Source: Streptomyces lichenis
Lineage (GTDB): Bacteria > Actinomycetota > Actinomycetes > Streptomycetales > Streptomycetaceae
Length of the DNA stretch: 64,000 nt
Direction: 5' to 3'
Assembly: GCF_023218175.1 (NCBI RefSeq)
Contig: NZ_JALPTH010000001.1
Location: 186,001-250,000 of the forward strand
In this document: piece by piece, positions 49,887-58,112 of the stretch
How positions within the stretch are numbered: position 1 is the stretch's first letter
How the letters are laid out: every line of letters begins with the position of its first letter
Notes under the pieces: generated by a model
What the model was told of the DNA's origin: nothing
Database searches by the model: none
What the model saw: only the letters and a program-made list of their open reading frames with translations
Made by a program: the position numbers and the translations under genes

Positions 49887-51104
49887 TCAGAAGCGGACCG
49901 GCAGGGCGGTGGGGCGGCGGAGCAGGGCACCCTCGTCCCAGGGCAGGGCGGCGGGGTCGGCGTCGAGGGTGGCGCCGGGCAGGGCGCCGGTGAGCGCGGT
50001 GACCACCTCGTTGATCTCCAGCCGGGCGAGCGCGGCACCGAGGCAGTGGTGCAGCCCGTGGCCGAACTGGAGATGCCGCCGCGCCGGGCGGTCCGGGTCG
50101 ACGGCCAGGGGGCGGGGGAAGACCTCCGGGTCCCGGTTGGCCCGGAACACGTCCGGCAGCACCGTCTCACCGGCCCGGACCGTGCCCGCCTCGAACTCCA
50201 CGTCCGCGCGGGCCACCCGGGGGAAGCCCACCGGCCCGCCCAGCGGCAGCAGCCGGATCAGCTCCTCGGTGATCCTCGGCACCGAGGCCGGGTCCCCGGC
50301 CGCCGCGCGCCACAACGGCGGTGCGCACAGCAGCGCGTAGACGGCCTTGGTCAGCACCGACAGGGTGTTCTGGTCCACCGTGACCAGCAGGGTGAGGAAG
50401 AGGACAGTCAACTCGTCGTCGTCCAGCGCCGGTTCGGCCTGCTCCCGCCGCTCCAGCAGCCGGCTCAGCAACCCGCCCGGCAGCAGCGGCCGTTCGCCCC
50501 GGACCAGGGCGGCCGCGTACCCCAGACCGCGGGTGAACTCGGCGGTCAGGCCCTCCGGATCGTCCTCGGGCGCCAGCTGGATGACCCGGGAGGCCGTACG
50601 GAGCTGCCGCAGGTCCTCCTCCGGTACGCCGAGGAAGCCGCCGGTGACCGCCGGGGTGACCCGGTCCAGCACCTCCCGGAAGAGGTCCGGCCGGGGCGCC
50701 GCCCGCAGCGCGGTGATCCGCTCCTCCAGCAGGGCGCGCAGCCCCGGCAGCAGTGCGGTGACCGCGGTCGCCGCGAAGTCGGGGGTCACCAGCCGGCGGA
50801 TCCGGCCGTGGTCGGGCGCGTCCAGGCTGATGAGCATCTGGGGCGGCAGCGCGGTGGGCAGGAAGCGGGGCCCGTCCTCGGTGTTGGCCTCGGCCCGGCT
50901 GAGCGCCGGGTGGGACAGCGCCTTGCGCACGTCCTCGTAGCGGGTGAGGTGGACCGCGAGGTGCCCGCTGGGCAGGACGACCCGGGGCAGGCCGCCGGGC
51001 GAGCGCCCGGGCACCGGAGCCAGGGCACCGGCCGGATCGAGCCGGGGTATCCGGTCCACGGCCGGCTCCTGGTGCGCCCGGTCCTGGTACACGGGCAGGG
51101 TCAT
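49887..51104 (-). CDS. Cytochrome P450 with atypical I-helix
   Basis: A 405-residue P450. The heme loop FGHGLHHCLGAALARLE and K-helix EELIR are intact. The I-helix oxygen-activation motif, AGHETT in the first P450 of this window, reads TVDQNT here: acid replaced by Gln and the first Thr by Asn. Such changes occur in P450s that act on carrier-bound or self-protonating substrates. The start at 51104 follows GAGGAGT; a longer frame to 51248 is Pro-rich and unlikely. Same strand as the HAD and AfsA genes of module B. Confidence 0.9.
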   Translation of the reverse strand: MTLPVYQDRAHQEPAVDRIPRLDPAGALAPVPGRSPGGLPRVVLPSGHLAVHLTRYEDVRKALSHPALSRAEANTEDGPRFLPTALPPQMLISLDAPDHGRIRRLVTPDFAATAVTALLPGLRALLEERITALRAAPRPDLFREVLDRVTPAVTGGFLGVPEEDLRQLRTASRVIQLAPEDDPEGLTAEFTRGLGYAAALVRGERPLLPGGLLSRLLERREQAEPALDDDELTVLFLTLLVTVDQNTLSVLTKAVYALLCAPPLWRAAAGDPASVPRITEELIRLLPLGGPVGFPRVARADVEFEAGTVRAGETVLPDVFRANRDPEVFPRPLAVDPDRPARRHLQFGHGLHHCLGAALARLEINEVVTALTGALPGATLDADPAALPWDEGALLRRPTALPVRF

Positions 51105-51165
51105 GACGTGACTCCTCGGGGGACGGGGATCACACGGGGACGGGCACCGGCCCGGAGCGTACCGG

Positions 51166-51849
51166 TCACCGCGGGGCGGCGGCGGAGGCGGCGGAGAGCG
51201 AGGTGACCCCGGTGGCCTCGGCGAGCTCGGCGAGGGTCCGCTCGTCATCCGTGGAGTGGACGGCCTGCCAGCCCTGCGCGCGGGCCGCGTCGATGTTCGC
51301 CTCGACGTCGTCGATCAGCAGGCACTCGCCCGGATCGACTCCGGCCCGGCGGGCGGCCAGGCGGTAGATCTCCGGGTCCGGCTTGCGGCAGCCGACCTCG
51401 CAGGAGTCGACCAGCAGGTCGATCCCGCCCAGCGGCGCCATCATCCTCATCCAGTGCGTACGCCATTCCAGGACGTTGTTGGAGAGCACCCCGGTGGTGA
51501 TCCCGTGCTCGCGGAGGGTCCGCCAGGCCGCCGCCATCACCGGGTTGGCCCCGTGGCCGTCGAACCACTGCGCCCCGAACTCCTCCAGGCGGGCACGGGA
51601 CAGGTCGATGCCGGGGTGCCGCCGGGCCAGCGCCGCCCGGAGCCGGCCGCCCCACTCCCGTTCGGTCATCCGCGCCAGCTCCACCGGGGCCAGCGGCGGC
51701 AGGCCGACCTCGTCCGAGACGTCCGCGAAGGCGGTCCTCAGCTGATCCGGAGTGACTCCGGCGCGCTGCTCGTAGGAGCGGAAGAGGTCGTCCAGGGGCG
51801 GCGAGAGCACTCCGCCGAAGTCGAACCAGACGACGGACGGGCGGGACAT
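51166..51849 (-). CDS. HAD-family hydrolase (HAD-IA, DFGG type)
   Basis: A 227-residue HAD protein. Motif I is WFDFGGVLSPP, with the nucleophile Asp kept and the second Asp replaced by Gly, as in many HAD-IA enzymes. Motif II is TGVLSNN, motif III the Lys of CRKPDPEIY, motif IV LLIDDVEANIDAA. The neighbouring AfsA homologue suggests a phosphatase step in butyrolactone formation (inference). Unlike the module A HAD protein, its nucleophile is intact. Confidence 0.87.
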   Translation of the reverse strand: MSRPSVVWFDFGGVLSPPLDDLFRSYEQRAGVTPDQLRTAFADVSDEVGLPPLAPVELARMTEREWGGRLRAALARRHPGIDLSRARLEEFGAQWFDGHGANPVMAAAWRTLREHGITTGVLSNNVLEWRTHWMRMMAPLGGIDLLVDSCEVGCRKPDPEIYRLAARRAGVDPGECLLIDDVEANIDAARAQGWQAVHSTDDERTLAELAEATGVTSLSAASAAAPR

Positions 51850-52004
51850 GGCGACGCCTCCAGGGCGGGGTCGAGCGGCGGGGTGGCGGGGGCGCGGTAC
51901 GCGGTGAGGATGCTACGTGGTGGGGGAGCGGGCGCCGGTCGTACGGGTCGCCAGTCCGGACGGCGGCCCGGATGGCGTCCTGGCCGGCGGAGGGCGCGGG
52001 GCGG

Positions 52005-53042
52005 TCAGCCCTGCTCGGCGGTACCGGTGGCCGTGGCGGTGAAGACCGGCTCACCGTCCTGCTCGGCCTCGACCTGGACCACCGGGGCGGCGGCACCGGG
52101 GGCGTCCGGACCCGGGCGGACGACGCGGTACGACAGGTGGCACGGTGCGTCGAGTTCGGCGAAGCGCAGGAACGAGATGCTCAGCGAGCGCAGTCGGGCG
52201 TCGGGGCCGAGGGCCGCGACCGCCGCCTGCTGGACGCCCTCCACCAGGAGCATGCCCGGGACATGGTCCACAGGGTGGTCGAACAGGACCGGGTGCGTGG
52301 TGTCCACCCGCAGCTCGCGGCGGTCCGGGCCGCCCTCGGCGCCGAGCACCACGTCGGCGGCCCGGGTCCGCCCGACGGCGGCGGGATCGAGCGGTGCCGG
52401 TGCGGGCGGCGCGGCGGCCATGGCGCCCCGCGCGTCGGTACGGGCCCGGCGCAGCCGCGCGTAGAGGGCCGCCGGGTGCACGGTGAAGCGGGTCCTGGCC
52501 GTGCCGAGGAGCATGCCGTTGCGCTCCACCGTCACCTCCAGGGACGCGGCCGTCAGCACTCCGCGCCGCGAGCGGGTGGCGTCGCAGCCGACGTGCAGGG
52601 TGAGTGCGGCGGGCTCCGGTCCGACGTACAGGGCGGCCGGGGAGACCTCGAAAGCCAGCGCGTCCCAGATGAGTTGGTAGCCGAAGGGCACCCCGTACGC
52701 CGCGTGGGTGAGCGCCGAGAAGGTCTGGCGAACCGTTTCGGCGAACAGCGCCGGCGTGTAACACCCGTCCGAGGCCACATAGAAGCCGTGGGTGCGCGGC
52801 CACCGTGCGGTGAAGACGAAGGCGTTCTCGCCGGTCCTCCGCCAGGTGGTCAGCAGGACCTCCTCCGGGTCGGCCTTGTGGATCAGCGCGGCCGTCACGG
52901 GGCCCGAGGACGAGGCCGGGGCGGAACCGCCCGGGACGCGGGCGGTCGGTACGCAGGCGGTGGAGGCGCGGGAGCCCGGGACGGACGCGTCCGGCGGACC
53001 GGACGGGAGCGTCTGGCCGGGCGCGTGGAACGTCAGTGACAT
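52005..53042 (-). CDS. AfsA-family gamma-butyrolactone synthase (module B)
   Basis: A 345-residue AfsA homologue: first repeat around ADPEEVLLTTWRRTG, second around THPVLFDHPVDHVPGMLLVEG. A 40-residue Pro/Ser-rich insertion lies near the N-terminus. It diverges from a GBL-receptor-type TetR gene, as in module A. GGGGAGGG precedes the ATG at 53042; the frame runs on to 53078. Two AfsA proteins imply either two distinct signals or a receptor-synthase pair duplicated and specialised. Confidence 0.9.
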   Translation of the reverse strand: MSLTFHAPGQTLPSGPPDASVPGSRASTACVPTARVPGGSAPASSSGPVTAALIHKADPEEVLLTTWRRTGENAFVFTARWPRTHGFYVASDGCYTPALFAETVRQTFSALTHAAYGVPFGYQLIWDALAFEVSPAALYVGPEPAALTLHVGCDATRSRRGVLTAASLEVTVERNGMLLGTARTRFTVHPAALYARLRRARTDARGAMAAAPPAPAPLDPAAVGRTRAADVVLGAEGGPDRRELRVDTTHPVLFDHPVDHVPGMLLVEGVQQAAVAALGPDARLRSLSISFLRFAELDAPCHLSYRVVRPGPDAPGAAAPVVQVEAEQDGEPVFTATATGTAEQG

Positions 53043-53114
53043 GGCGGGTTCCCTCCCCTTGGAACACGACTGGTCCACCGCCCGCGACGACTTGGCCTGG
53101 GGGGCGGTGCTCTC

Positions 53115-53143
53115 ATAAAATAGAGGGTGCTCGTTTTGTTTGT
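53115..53143. promoter_or_regulatory. AT-rich operator-like site between afsA B and tetR B
   Basis: ATAAAATAGAGGG on one side and CTCGTTTTGTTTGT on the other form a loose inverted repeat. On the minus strand it reads AAACAAAACGAG...CTATTTTAT, similar to the sites at 54716, 55943 and 58732. It lies 25-53 bp before the TetR start and about 75 bp before the AfsA start. This copy is the least similar of the four. Confidence 0.5.
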
Positions 53144-53167
53144 CGAGGGAAGAAGCGGAGAGCCGAC

Positions 53168-53800
53168 GTGGCCGTATTGAAGCAGGAACGCGCCGTACGC
53201 ACGCGGGCGCACATCATCCGGTCCGCGGCCGACGTCTTCGACCGGCTGGGTTTCAGCGGTGCGAGCATCAGCAAGATCGTCAAGGAGTCCGGGACCACCC
53301 AGGGCGCGATCTACTTCCACTTCAAGTCCAAGGAGGAGCTGGCCTACGAGGTCATGCGGGCGCAGCCGGAGGTGGTCGTGCCCCAGCTCGGGGCCGAGGG
53401 GCTGCAACGGCTGGTGGACACCACGCTGGTGTGGTCCCGCCGCCTCCAGGAGGACGTCATCCTGCGGGCCGGTGTGCGGCTGGCGACCGACCCCGCCTGC
53501 GTGATCGCCTTCGATGTCACCGACTCCTACGGGGACTGGGCGGGGATCTTCGAGGAGTGCCTGATCGAGGCCCGCGGCCGCGGCGAGCTGCACGACCACG
53601 TCGACCCGCGGCAGGCCGCCGAGCTGCTGGTGGGGCTGCTGACCGGTACGCAGATGTACTCGGAGGTCGTGAGCGGCCGGGCCGACCTGCCCGGCCGGAT
53701 GGTGAACGCCTGGCGGCTGCTGGCGCCCGCGCTGGCCGTACCGGAGACGGTGGAGGCCCTGCGGGCGGACCAGGAGCGGATCGCCGCCCTCTGCGGCTGA
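53168..53800 (+). CDS. GBL-receptor-type TetR regulator (module B)
   Basis: A 210-residue ArpA/ScbR-type regulator. HTH TTQGAIYFHFKSKEELAYEV and ligand-domain Trp (SYGDWAGIFEECL) are conserved. Divergent from the second AfsA gene and followed by the SDR gene, it is the likely receptor for the module B signal. The GTG at 53168 follows GCGGAGAG; the frame is open upstream but reads across the promoter. Confidence 0.9.
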   Translation: MAVLKQERAVRTRAHIIRSAADVFDRLGFSGASISKIVKESGTTQGAIYFHFKSKEELAYEVMRAQPEVVVPQLGAEGLQRLVDTTLVWSRRLQEDVILRAGVRLATDPACVIAFDVTDSYGDWAGIFEECLIEARGRGELHDHVDPRQAAELLVGLLTGTQMYSEVVSGRADLPGRMVNAWRLLAPALAVPETVEALRADQERIAALCG

Positions 53801-53868
53801 CCGGCGCAGGACCGTCCCGCCGGGGCGGAAAGCGGACAACGACAGTGATCACCATGGGGGTTGGGTAC

Positions 53869-54639
53869 ATGCGGTACGACGGAGGGCTGCTCGCCGGGCG
53901 CACGGCGATGGTCACGGGGGCGTCCAGCGGGATCGGCTCGGCCGCCGCGCGCCTCTTCGCCGAGGAGGGGGCCGCGGTGGTCCTGATGGCGCGCCGGAAG
54001 GAGCGGCTGGAGGGGCTCGCCGAGGAGATCGGGGCGGCCGGCGGCAGGGTCGCCTGGGTCGCCGGCGATGTGACCGACCCGGAGGACGTACGGCGGACCG
54101 TGCGCACCGCCGTCGAGCGGTTCGGCGGCCTGGACGCGGCGTTCAACAACGCCGGGCAGGCGGCCGCTGGCGGCGATCTGCACCTCACGGACGACGCGGT
54201 CTACGAGCAGGTGATGGACGCCAATGTGCGCGGGGTGTGGAACTGCCTGCGCGCGCAGGTGCCGGTGATGCTGGAGGGCGGTGGCGGCTCGATCGTCAAC
54301 ACCTCCAGCGTGGCCGGGCTGCTCGCCACCGGCGCCTGCGCCAGCTATGTGGCCGCCAAGCACGCCGTGATCGGCCTGACCAAGGCGGCGGCCGCCCAGT
54401 ACGGGGAGCGCGGGATCCGGGTCAACGCCCTGGTGGTGGGCAACACCCGTACCGAGATGCTGGAGGGGGTCCTCGCCCAGGCGCCGGAGCTGGAGGAGCA
54501 GTTCCTCCTCCGCCCGGTGCAGAAGCGGCTGGCCGCCCCTCGGGAGATCGCCGAGACGGCCGCCTGGCTGTGCAGCGACCGGTCCCGCTTCACCACGGGG
54601 GCGAGCGTCCAGGTGGACGGAGGCTGGACGGCGGTGTGA
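53869..54639 (+). CDS. SDR oxidoreductase of GBL module B (BarS1-like)
   Basis: A 256-residue SDR with TGASSGIG, NNAG, NTSS and Y-V-A-A-K. It is a clear paralogue of the SDR at 14105 (both carry FGxLDAAFNNAG and NVRGVWNCLR). The role inferred is reduction of the butyrolactone side-chain ketone. The ATG at 53869 is favoured by the position of the conserved LLAG start; in-frame starts also exist at 53854 and 53845. It follows the TetR gene by 68 bp on the same strand. Confidence 0.85.
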   Translation: MRYDGGLLAGRTAMVTGASSGIGSAAARLFAEEGAAVVLMARRKERLEGLAEEIGAAGGRVAWVAGDVTDPEDVRRTVRTAVERFGGLDAAFNNAGQAAAGGDLHLTDDAVYEQVMDANVRGVWNCLRAQVPVMLEGGGGSIVNTSSVAGLLATGACASYVAAKHAVIGLTKAAAAQYGERGIRVNALVVGNTRTEMLEGVLAQAPELEEQFLLRPVQKRLAAPREIAETAAWLCSDRSRFTTGASVQVDGGWTAV

Positions 54640-54715
54640 GCCCCGGGCGCCGGTCCGGCCCCCGGCGGGCTCCTGCCCGACCTGCCCAAGTGGTTCGGAG
54701 GGTCTCTCACCGGGC

Positions 54716-54746
54716 AAATAAAAAAACGAACGATCGCTATTATTTT
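54716..54746. promoter_or_regulatory. Operator-like site upstream of the IS701-like gene B
   Basis: AAATAAAAAAACGAACGATC and GCTATTATTTTC are AT-rich arms around a CGATCG core. The string AAAAACGAACGATCG recurs at 58736. It lies 28-58 bp before the IS701-like start, in an otherwise GC-rich region, so it probably covers the promoter. Confidence 0.65.
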
Positions 54747-54773
54747 CCCGTCCGTCCGAGAGAAGGAGGAAGC

Positions 54774-55790
54774 ATGCTGGGGGACCGGAGCAGCCAGGAG
54801 CCCCTGTCGGTCGCCGACTTCGCCGATGAGCTCTTCGGCTGTCTGGCGCGCGCCGACCAGCGCCGCTGGGCGCACGCCTATCTCCAGGCACTGCTGCTGA
54901 CGCCCGGCAAGAAGACCGTACGGCGTCTCGCCGCCACCGTGTCGGACTCACCCACCGCGTCCCAGGCCCTGCACCAGTTCGTCAACGCCAGCCCCTGGGA
55001 CTGGAAGCAGGTGCGCGAGGACCTGTCCCGGCAGGTGGAGCGGCGGGCCCGCGCCCGGGCCTGGGTGGTCGCTCCGGCCGTCCTGCCCAAGCGGGGCATG
55101 CACTCCTGCGGCGTCCACCGCCGCTTCGTGGCCCAGGAGGGGCGGGCGGTCAACTGCCAGCTGGCGGTGGGCGCCTTCCTCGCCACCGACCGCGGCGCGA
55201 TGCCCGTCGACTGGCGGCTGCACCTGCCCGAGTCCTGGCTGGACAGCCGCCCCTCCCGGCTGCGCGCCCGGATCCCCGACCGGGCCGCGCTGCGCACCCC
55301 CGCGGGTGAGGCCCTGGACCTCTTCGACACCGCGGTACGCAGCGGCCACCCGCGCTTCCTGCCCGTGGTCGCCCACCTCGGCGGACACGGCGACGCACGC
55401 GAACTGGTGGCGGGCCTCGACGCGCGCGGCGCCGACTTCCTGGTGGCGGTGCCGGACTCCACGCCCGCGCTGCTCACCCCGCACCTCCGCCCCGGGGTGC
55501 CGGTGGCCCATCGTCGCTACCGGCTGTTCACCGACCCGCGCACCGGGCAGTGCTGGCTGACCAACCTGGTGCGGCACTCCGCCCCCGAACTGCTCGCGCT
55601 GACCGGGGCCTCCCTCGGCGTGCGCTCCGCCCTCGACCGGCTCGCCGTCGACTTCGGGCTGCGCGATTTCGAGGGCCGCTCCTTCCCCGGATGGCACCAC
55701 CATATGACCCTGCTCTCCGCCGCGTACGCCTACCAGGCCCTCACCCGTGAACACCCGGCCCGAGCCGAGGTGCTGGCCCGACCCGCATAA
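54774..55790 (+). CDS. IS701-family transposase-like protein with degraded active site (module B)
   Basis: A 338-residue paralogue of the protein at 18078. The block with the first catalytic Asp (VVDDTGF in active enzymes) reads VVAPAVLPKRGMHSCGV; the block with the second reads LPVVAHLGGHGD; the Glu block DFEGRSFPGWHHHMTL is kept. Two of three catalytic residues are therefore missing. No terminal inverted repeats are visible and it has its own regulated-looking promoter and AAGGAGGA RBS. A domesticated DNA-binding role is inferred. Confidence 0.8.
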   Translation: MLGDRSSQEPLSVADFADELFGCLARADQRRWAHAYLQALLLTPGKKTVRRLAATVSDSPTASQALHQFVNASPWDWKQVREDLSRQVERRARARAWVVAPAVLPKRGMHSCGVHRRFVAQEGRAVNCQLAVGAFLATDRGAMPVDWRLHLPESWLDSRPSRLRARIPDRAALRTPAGEALDLFDTAVRSGHPRFLPVVAHLGGHGDARELVAGLDARGADFLVAVPDSTPALLTPHLRPGVPVAHRRYRLFTDPRTGQCWLTNLVRHSAPELLALTGASLGVRSALDRLAVDFGLRDFEGRSFPGWHHHMTLLSAAYAYQALTREHPARAEVLARPA

Positions 55791-55942
55791 GCCCAGGGGT
55801 CGATGGCCCCCGGGCCGGGCCCCGTTCATATATGCATCGAGAAGCAAAGTCCTGCGAACACCGTAAGGCCCCACTCCGCTTCCTGCCCTGCTCATCCGCC
55901 AACCTGCCAAAGAAGCAGTGGAGCTCCGGGCGGAGGCCATCC

Positions 55943-55969
55943 AAAAAGCGATCGACTGTTATGTTTTTC
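55943..55969. promoter_or_regulatory. Operator-like site upstream of the quinone oxidoreductase gene
   Basis: AAAAAGCGATCGACTG followed by TTATGTTTTTC: A-run, CGATCG core and T-run as in the sites at 54716 and 58732. It lies about 65-90 bp before the GTG at 56034. Confidence 0.6.
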
Positions 55970-56033
55970 TGCAAGCAATCCCGTGCCGGCGGTGCGGGTA
56001 TCCGCATCGGAGATCACGTCCTCGGAGGTACAC

Positions 56034-56951
56034 GTGCGCGCCACTGTCCTGTCCCGATACGGAGGGCCCGAGCGGCTGGCGGTCGCCGAACTGCCGCGCC
56101 CCGTTCCCGGGTCGGGCCAGATCCTCGTCCGGGTCGCCGCCTCCGCGGTCAACCCGGTCGACATCGAGGTGCGTTCCGGCCGGGCCGCCGCCCGTGTCAG
56201 CCACGGCTTCCCGATGGTGCTGGGCTGGGACCTGGCCGGCACCGTCGCCCAGTGCGGCGCCGACGCGCGCCGTTTCGCCACCGGGGACCGGGTCGTCGCC
56301 ATGTCGGCGCAGACGGCGACCGGGATAGGCACCCACGCCGAGTACGTCGCGCTGGACGAGCGGCTGGCGGCCTGCGCCCCGCGCACCGGCGACCTCCGGC
56401 GGGCCGCCGCCCTGCCCCTGGCCGGGCTCACCGCCGACCAGGCACTGGAACTGCTCGACCCCGCGCCCGGCGACACCCTGCTGGTCACCGGCGCGGTGGG
56501 CGCCGTCGGCGGCTTCGCCGTCCAACTCGCCGCCGCCCGCGGCCTCGCCGTCCAGGCCCTGGTGCGCCCGGGTGACGAGGAGGCGGCCCGGGCGCTCGGT
56601 GCCCGCAGGGTCTTCACCGCCCGGGCGGCCATCCCGGCGGCCTCGGCCGACTGCCTCTTCGACACGGCGGGCGAACCATCGGCGCTGGCCGCCGTACGGG
56701 ACGGGGGCCGCGCGGTCTCCGTCGTGCCCACCCGCCCACTCGTCGCCGCACGCGGTATCGACGTCCGGATGTGGTTCGTGGAGCAGGACGGCGGCCGCCT
56801 GACCCGGCTGAGCCGCCTGGTCGACGACGGTGTGCTCACGCTGCGGGTCGCGGAGGTCTTCTCGCTCGCCACGGTGGGCGAGGCGCACCGGCTGCTGGCG
56901 GCCGGCGGCACCCGCGGCAAGCTGCTGATCGACCCGCGGCTGGGCAACTGA
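56034..56951 (+). CDS. Zinc-independent NADPH:quinone oxidoreductase (MDR family)
   Basis: A 305-residue medium-chain reductase. GroES-like domain (VAASAVNPVDIEVRSG; GWDLAGTV) and NADPH-binding VTGAVGAVGGFAVQLA are clear; zinc ligands are absent, as in QOR/zeta-crystallin. The GTG at 56034 follows GGAGG with 5-base spacing. It carries the same AT-rich operator type as the IS701-like gene, suggesting control by a module B receptor. Substrate is unknown; enone or quinone reduction is typical. Confidence 0.87.
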   Translation: MRATVLSRYGGPERLAVAELPRPVPGSGQILVRVAASAVNPVDIEVRSGRAAARVSHGFPMVLGWDLAGTVAQCGADARRFATGDRVVAMSAQTATGIGTHAEYVALDERLAACAPRTGDLRRAAALPLAGLTADQALELLDPAPGDTLLVTGAVGAVGGFAVQLAAARGLAVQALVRPGDEEAARALGARRVFTARAAIPAASADCLFDTAGEPSALAAVRDGGRAVSVVPTRPLVAARGIDVRMWFVEQDGGRLTRLSRLVDDGVLTLRVAEVFSLATVGEAHRLLAAGGTRGKLLIDPRLGN

Positions 56952-57240
56952 GTACACCCGCCGGGGGCCTCCGCCCCATGGACCGGGCCCGCCCGACGGC
57001 ACCCGCAAGCCCGCCGGCGCGCCACCCGGCCCACCCGCCGCCGTACCGCCGCGATCGCCGTACGGAATCCCCGTACGCCCCTGATCCCCGCCCCGTGCCT
57101 CCATGCCTCCCCCCATGGTGACGGCACGGGGCGGGCCCGCGCCCGAAGTACCGCCACGGGCAGCGGCGTTGTGCGCCGTACGCGTCTCAGGAGCCCTGTC
57201 GTGCCCGGGGCCGCCCTGCCCGGCCCGTACGGTCTCCGGC

Positions 57241-57690
57241 TCAGTCCGCCCGCGCGGAGGGGTCGTGACGCAGCCGGTTGACCAGGGAGGCGGTGGCCGG
57301 CTCGAAGGCGGCGAGGTCCAGGGCGCGCTCCAACTCGGCGGCGAAGGTCTTCTGGACGTCCTGGAGGAGCGCGCGCCCCTCGTCGGTCAGGGCGGCCACC
57401 ATCACCCGGCGGTCCTCCTCGCCGACCGTCCGGGTGGCGAGGCCCGCCTCCTCCAGCCGGCCGACCATGCGGCTCATCGTGGACTGGCTCGTCCCGGCCG
57501 CCTCGGCGAGCTCCTGCATCCGCAGCGCACCTCCGGCCAGCGCGGCCAGCGTGGTGTGCTCAGCGGCGCTCACCCCGTGCCGGCGCTGCAACTTACGGTC
57601 GAGCGTATGGCCGACCCGGTGCACCAGCAGCAGCAGTTGCCGCCACAGCTCCGGCTCACCGCCCGTCCGTCCTCGAAGCGCCTGCGCCAT
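57241..57690 (-). CDS. MarR-family transcriptional regulator
   Basis: A 149-residue winged-helix protein: HGVSAAEHTTLAALAGG, recognition region MQELAEAAGTSQSTMSRMV and wing with GLATRTVGEEDRRVMVAALT. The start at 57690 gives the normal family length; an upstream frame to 57909 is basic and low-complexity. It faces away from the TetR gene at 58113, with a short palindrome upstream. Target genes are unknown. Confidence 0.87.
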   Translation of the reverse strand: MAQALRGRTGGEPELWRQLLLLVHRVGHTLDRKLQRRHGVSAAEHTTLAALAGGALRMQELAEAAGTSQSTMSRMVGRLEEAGLATRTVGEEDRRVMVAALTDEGRALLQDVQKTFAAELERALDLAAFEPATASLVNRLRHDPSARAD

Positions 57691-58112
57691 CGTCGCCGCC
57701 ACCACCTGTTCCGGGCGTGTGCTGGTGAATTTGCTTTCAGGAGCATAGAGCAGGCGGAGCAAGCAGCAGAGCAGGCGGCCGGAAACCCAGGGCCCGATGA
57801 CCCCGTCCACCCGCCACCCCGCCCCCCTCCTGTCCCCGGGTCCGGTGGCCCGGTGGAGCCCTCCGGACCGCCCCACCGAACCGACCCGCCAGACCGGCCG
57901 AGATGCCAAAGCCGCAAGGGGATCGGACGGAGTCGTTCCACGCGTACCCGCCCCGCCGGTAGCTTCCGGAGTGTCGAACCCTTGTCTCGTGCCCGGCCTT
58001 TCGGCCCGGTGCCCGACCGCACCGGAGGTGCTGTGGAACCGCGACGGCGAACTCCCCCAAGCGGCAAAGCCCTTGCCCCGGTCGAGGCCCCGAGGGCCGT
58101 GAGGGCCCGGCC
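57691..58112. other. 422-bp divergent region between marR and tetR
   Basis: It contains a TGCT-N6-AGCA palindrome at 57732-57745 near the MarR start and otherwise Pro/Arg-type GC-rich sequence without a supported gene. The TetR start at 58113 has no strong RBS in it. Confidence 0.5.
57732..57745. promoter_or_regulatory. Candidate MarR operator
   Basis: TGCTTTCAGGAGCA is an inverted repeat with 4-bp arms, about 45 bp before the MarR start, in a local AT-rich patch. Autoregulation is the simplest reading. Confidence 0.35.
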
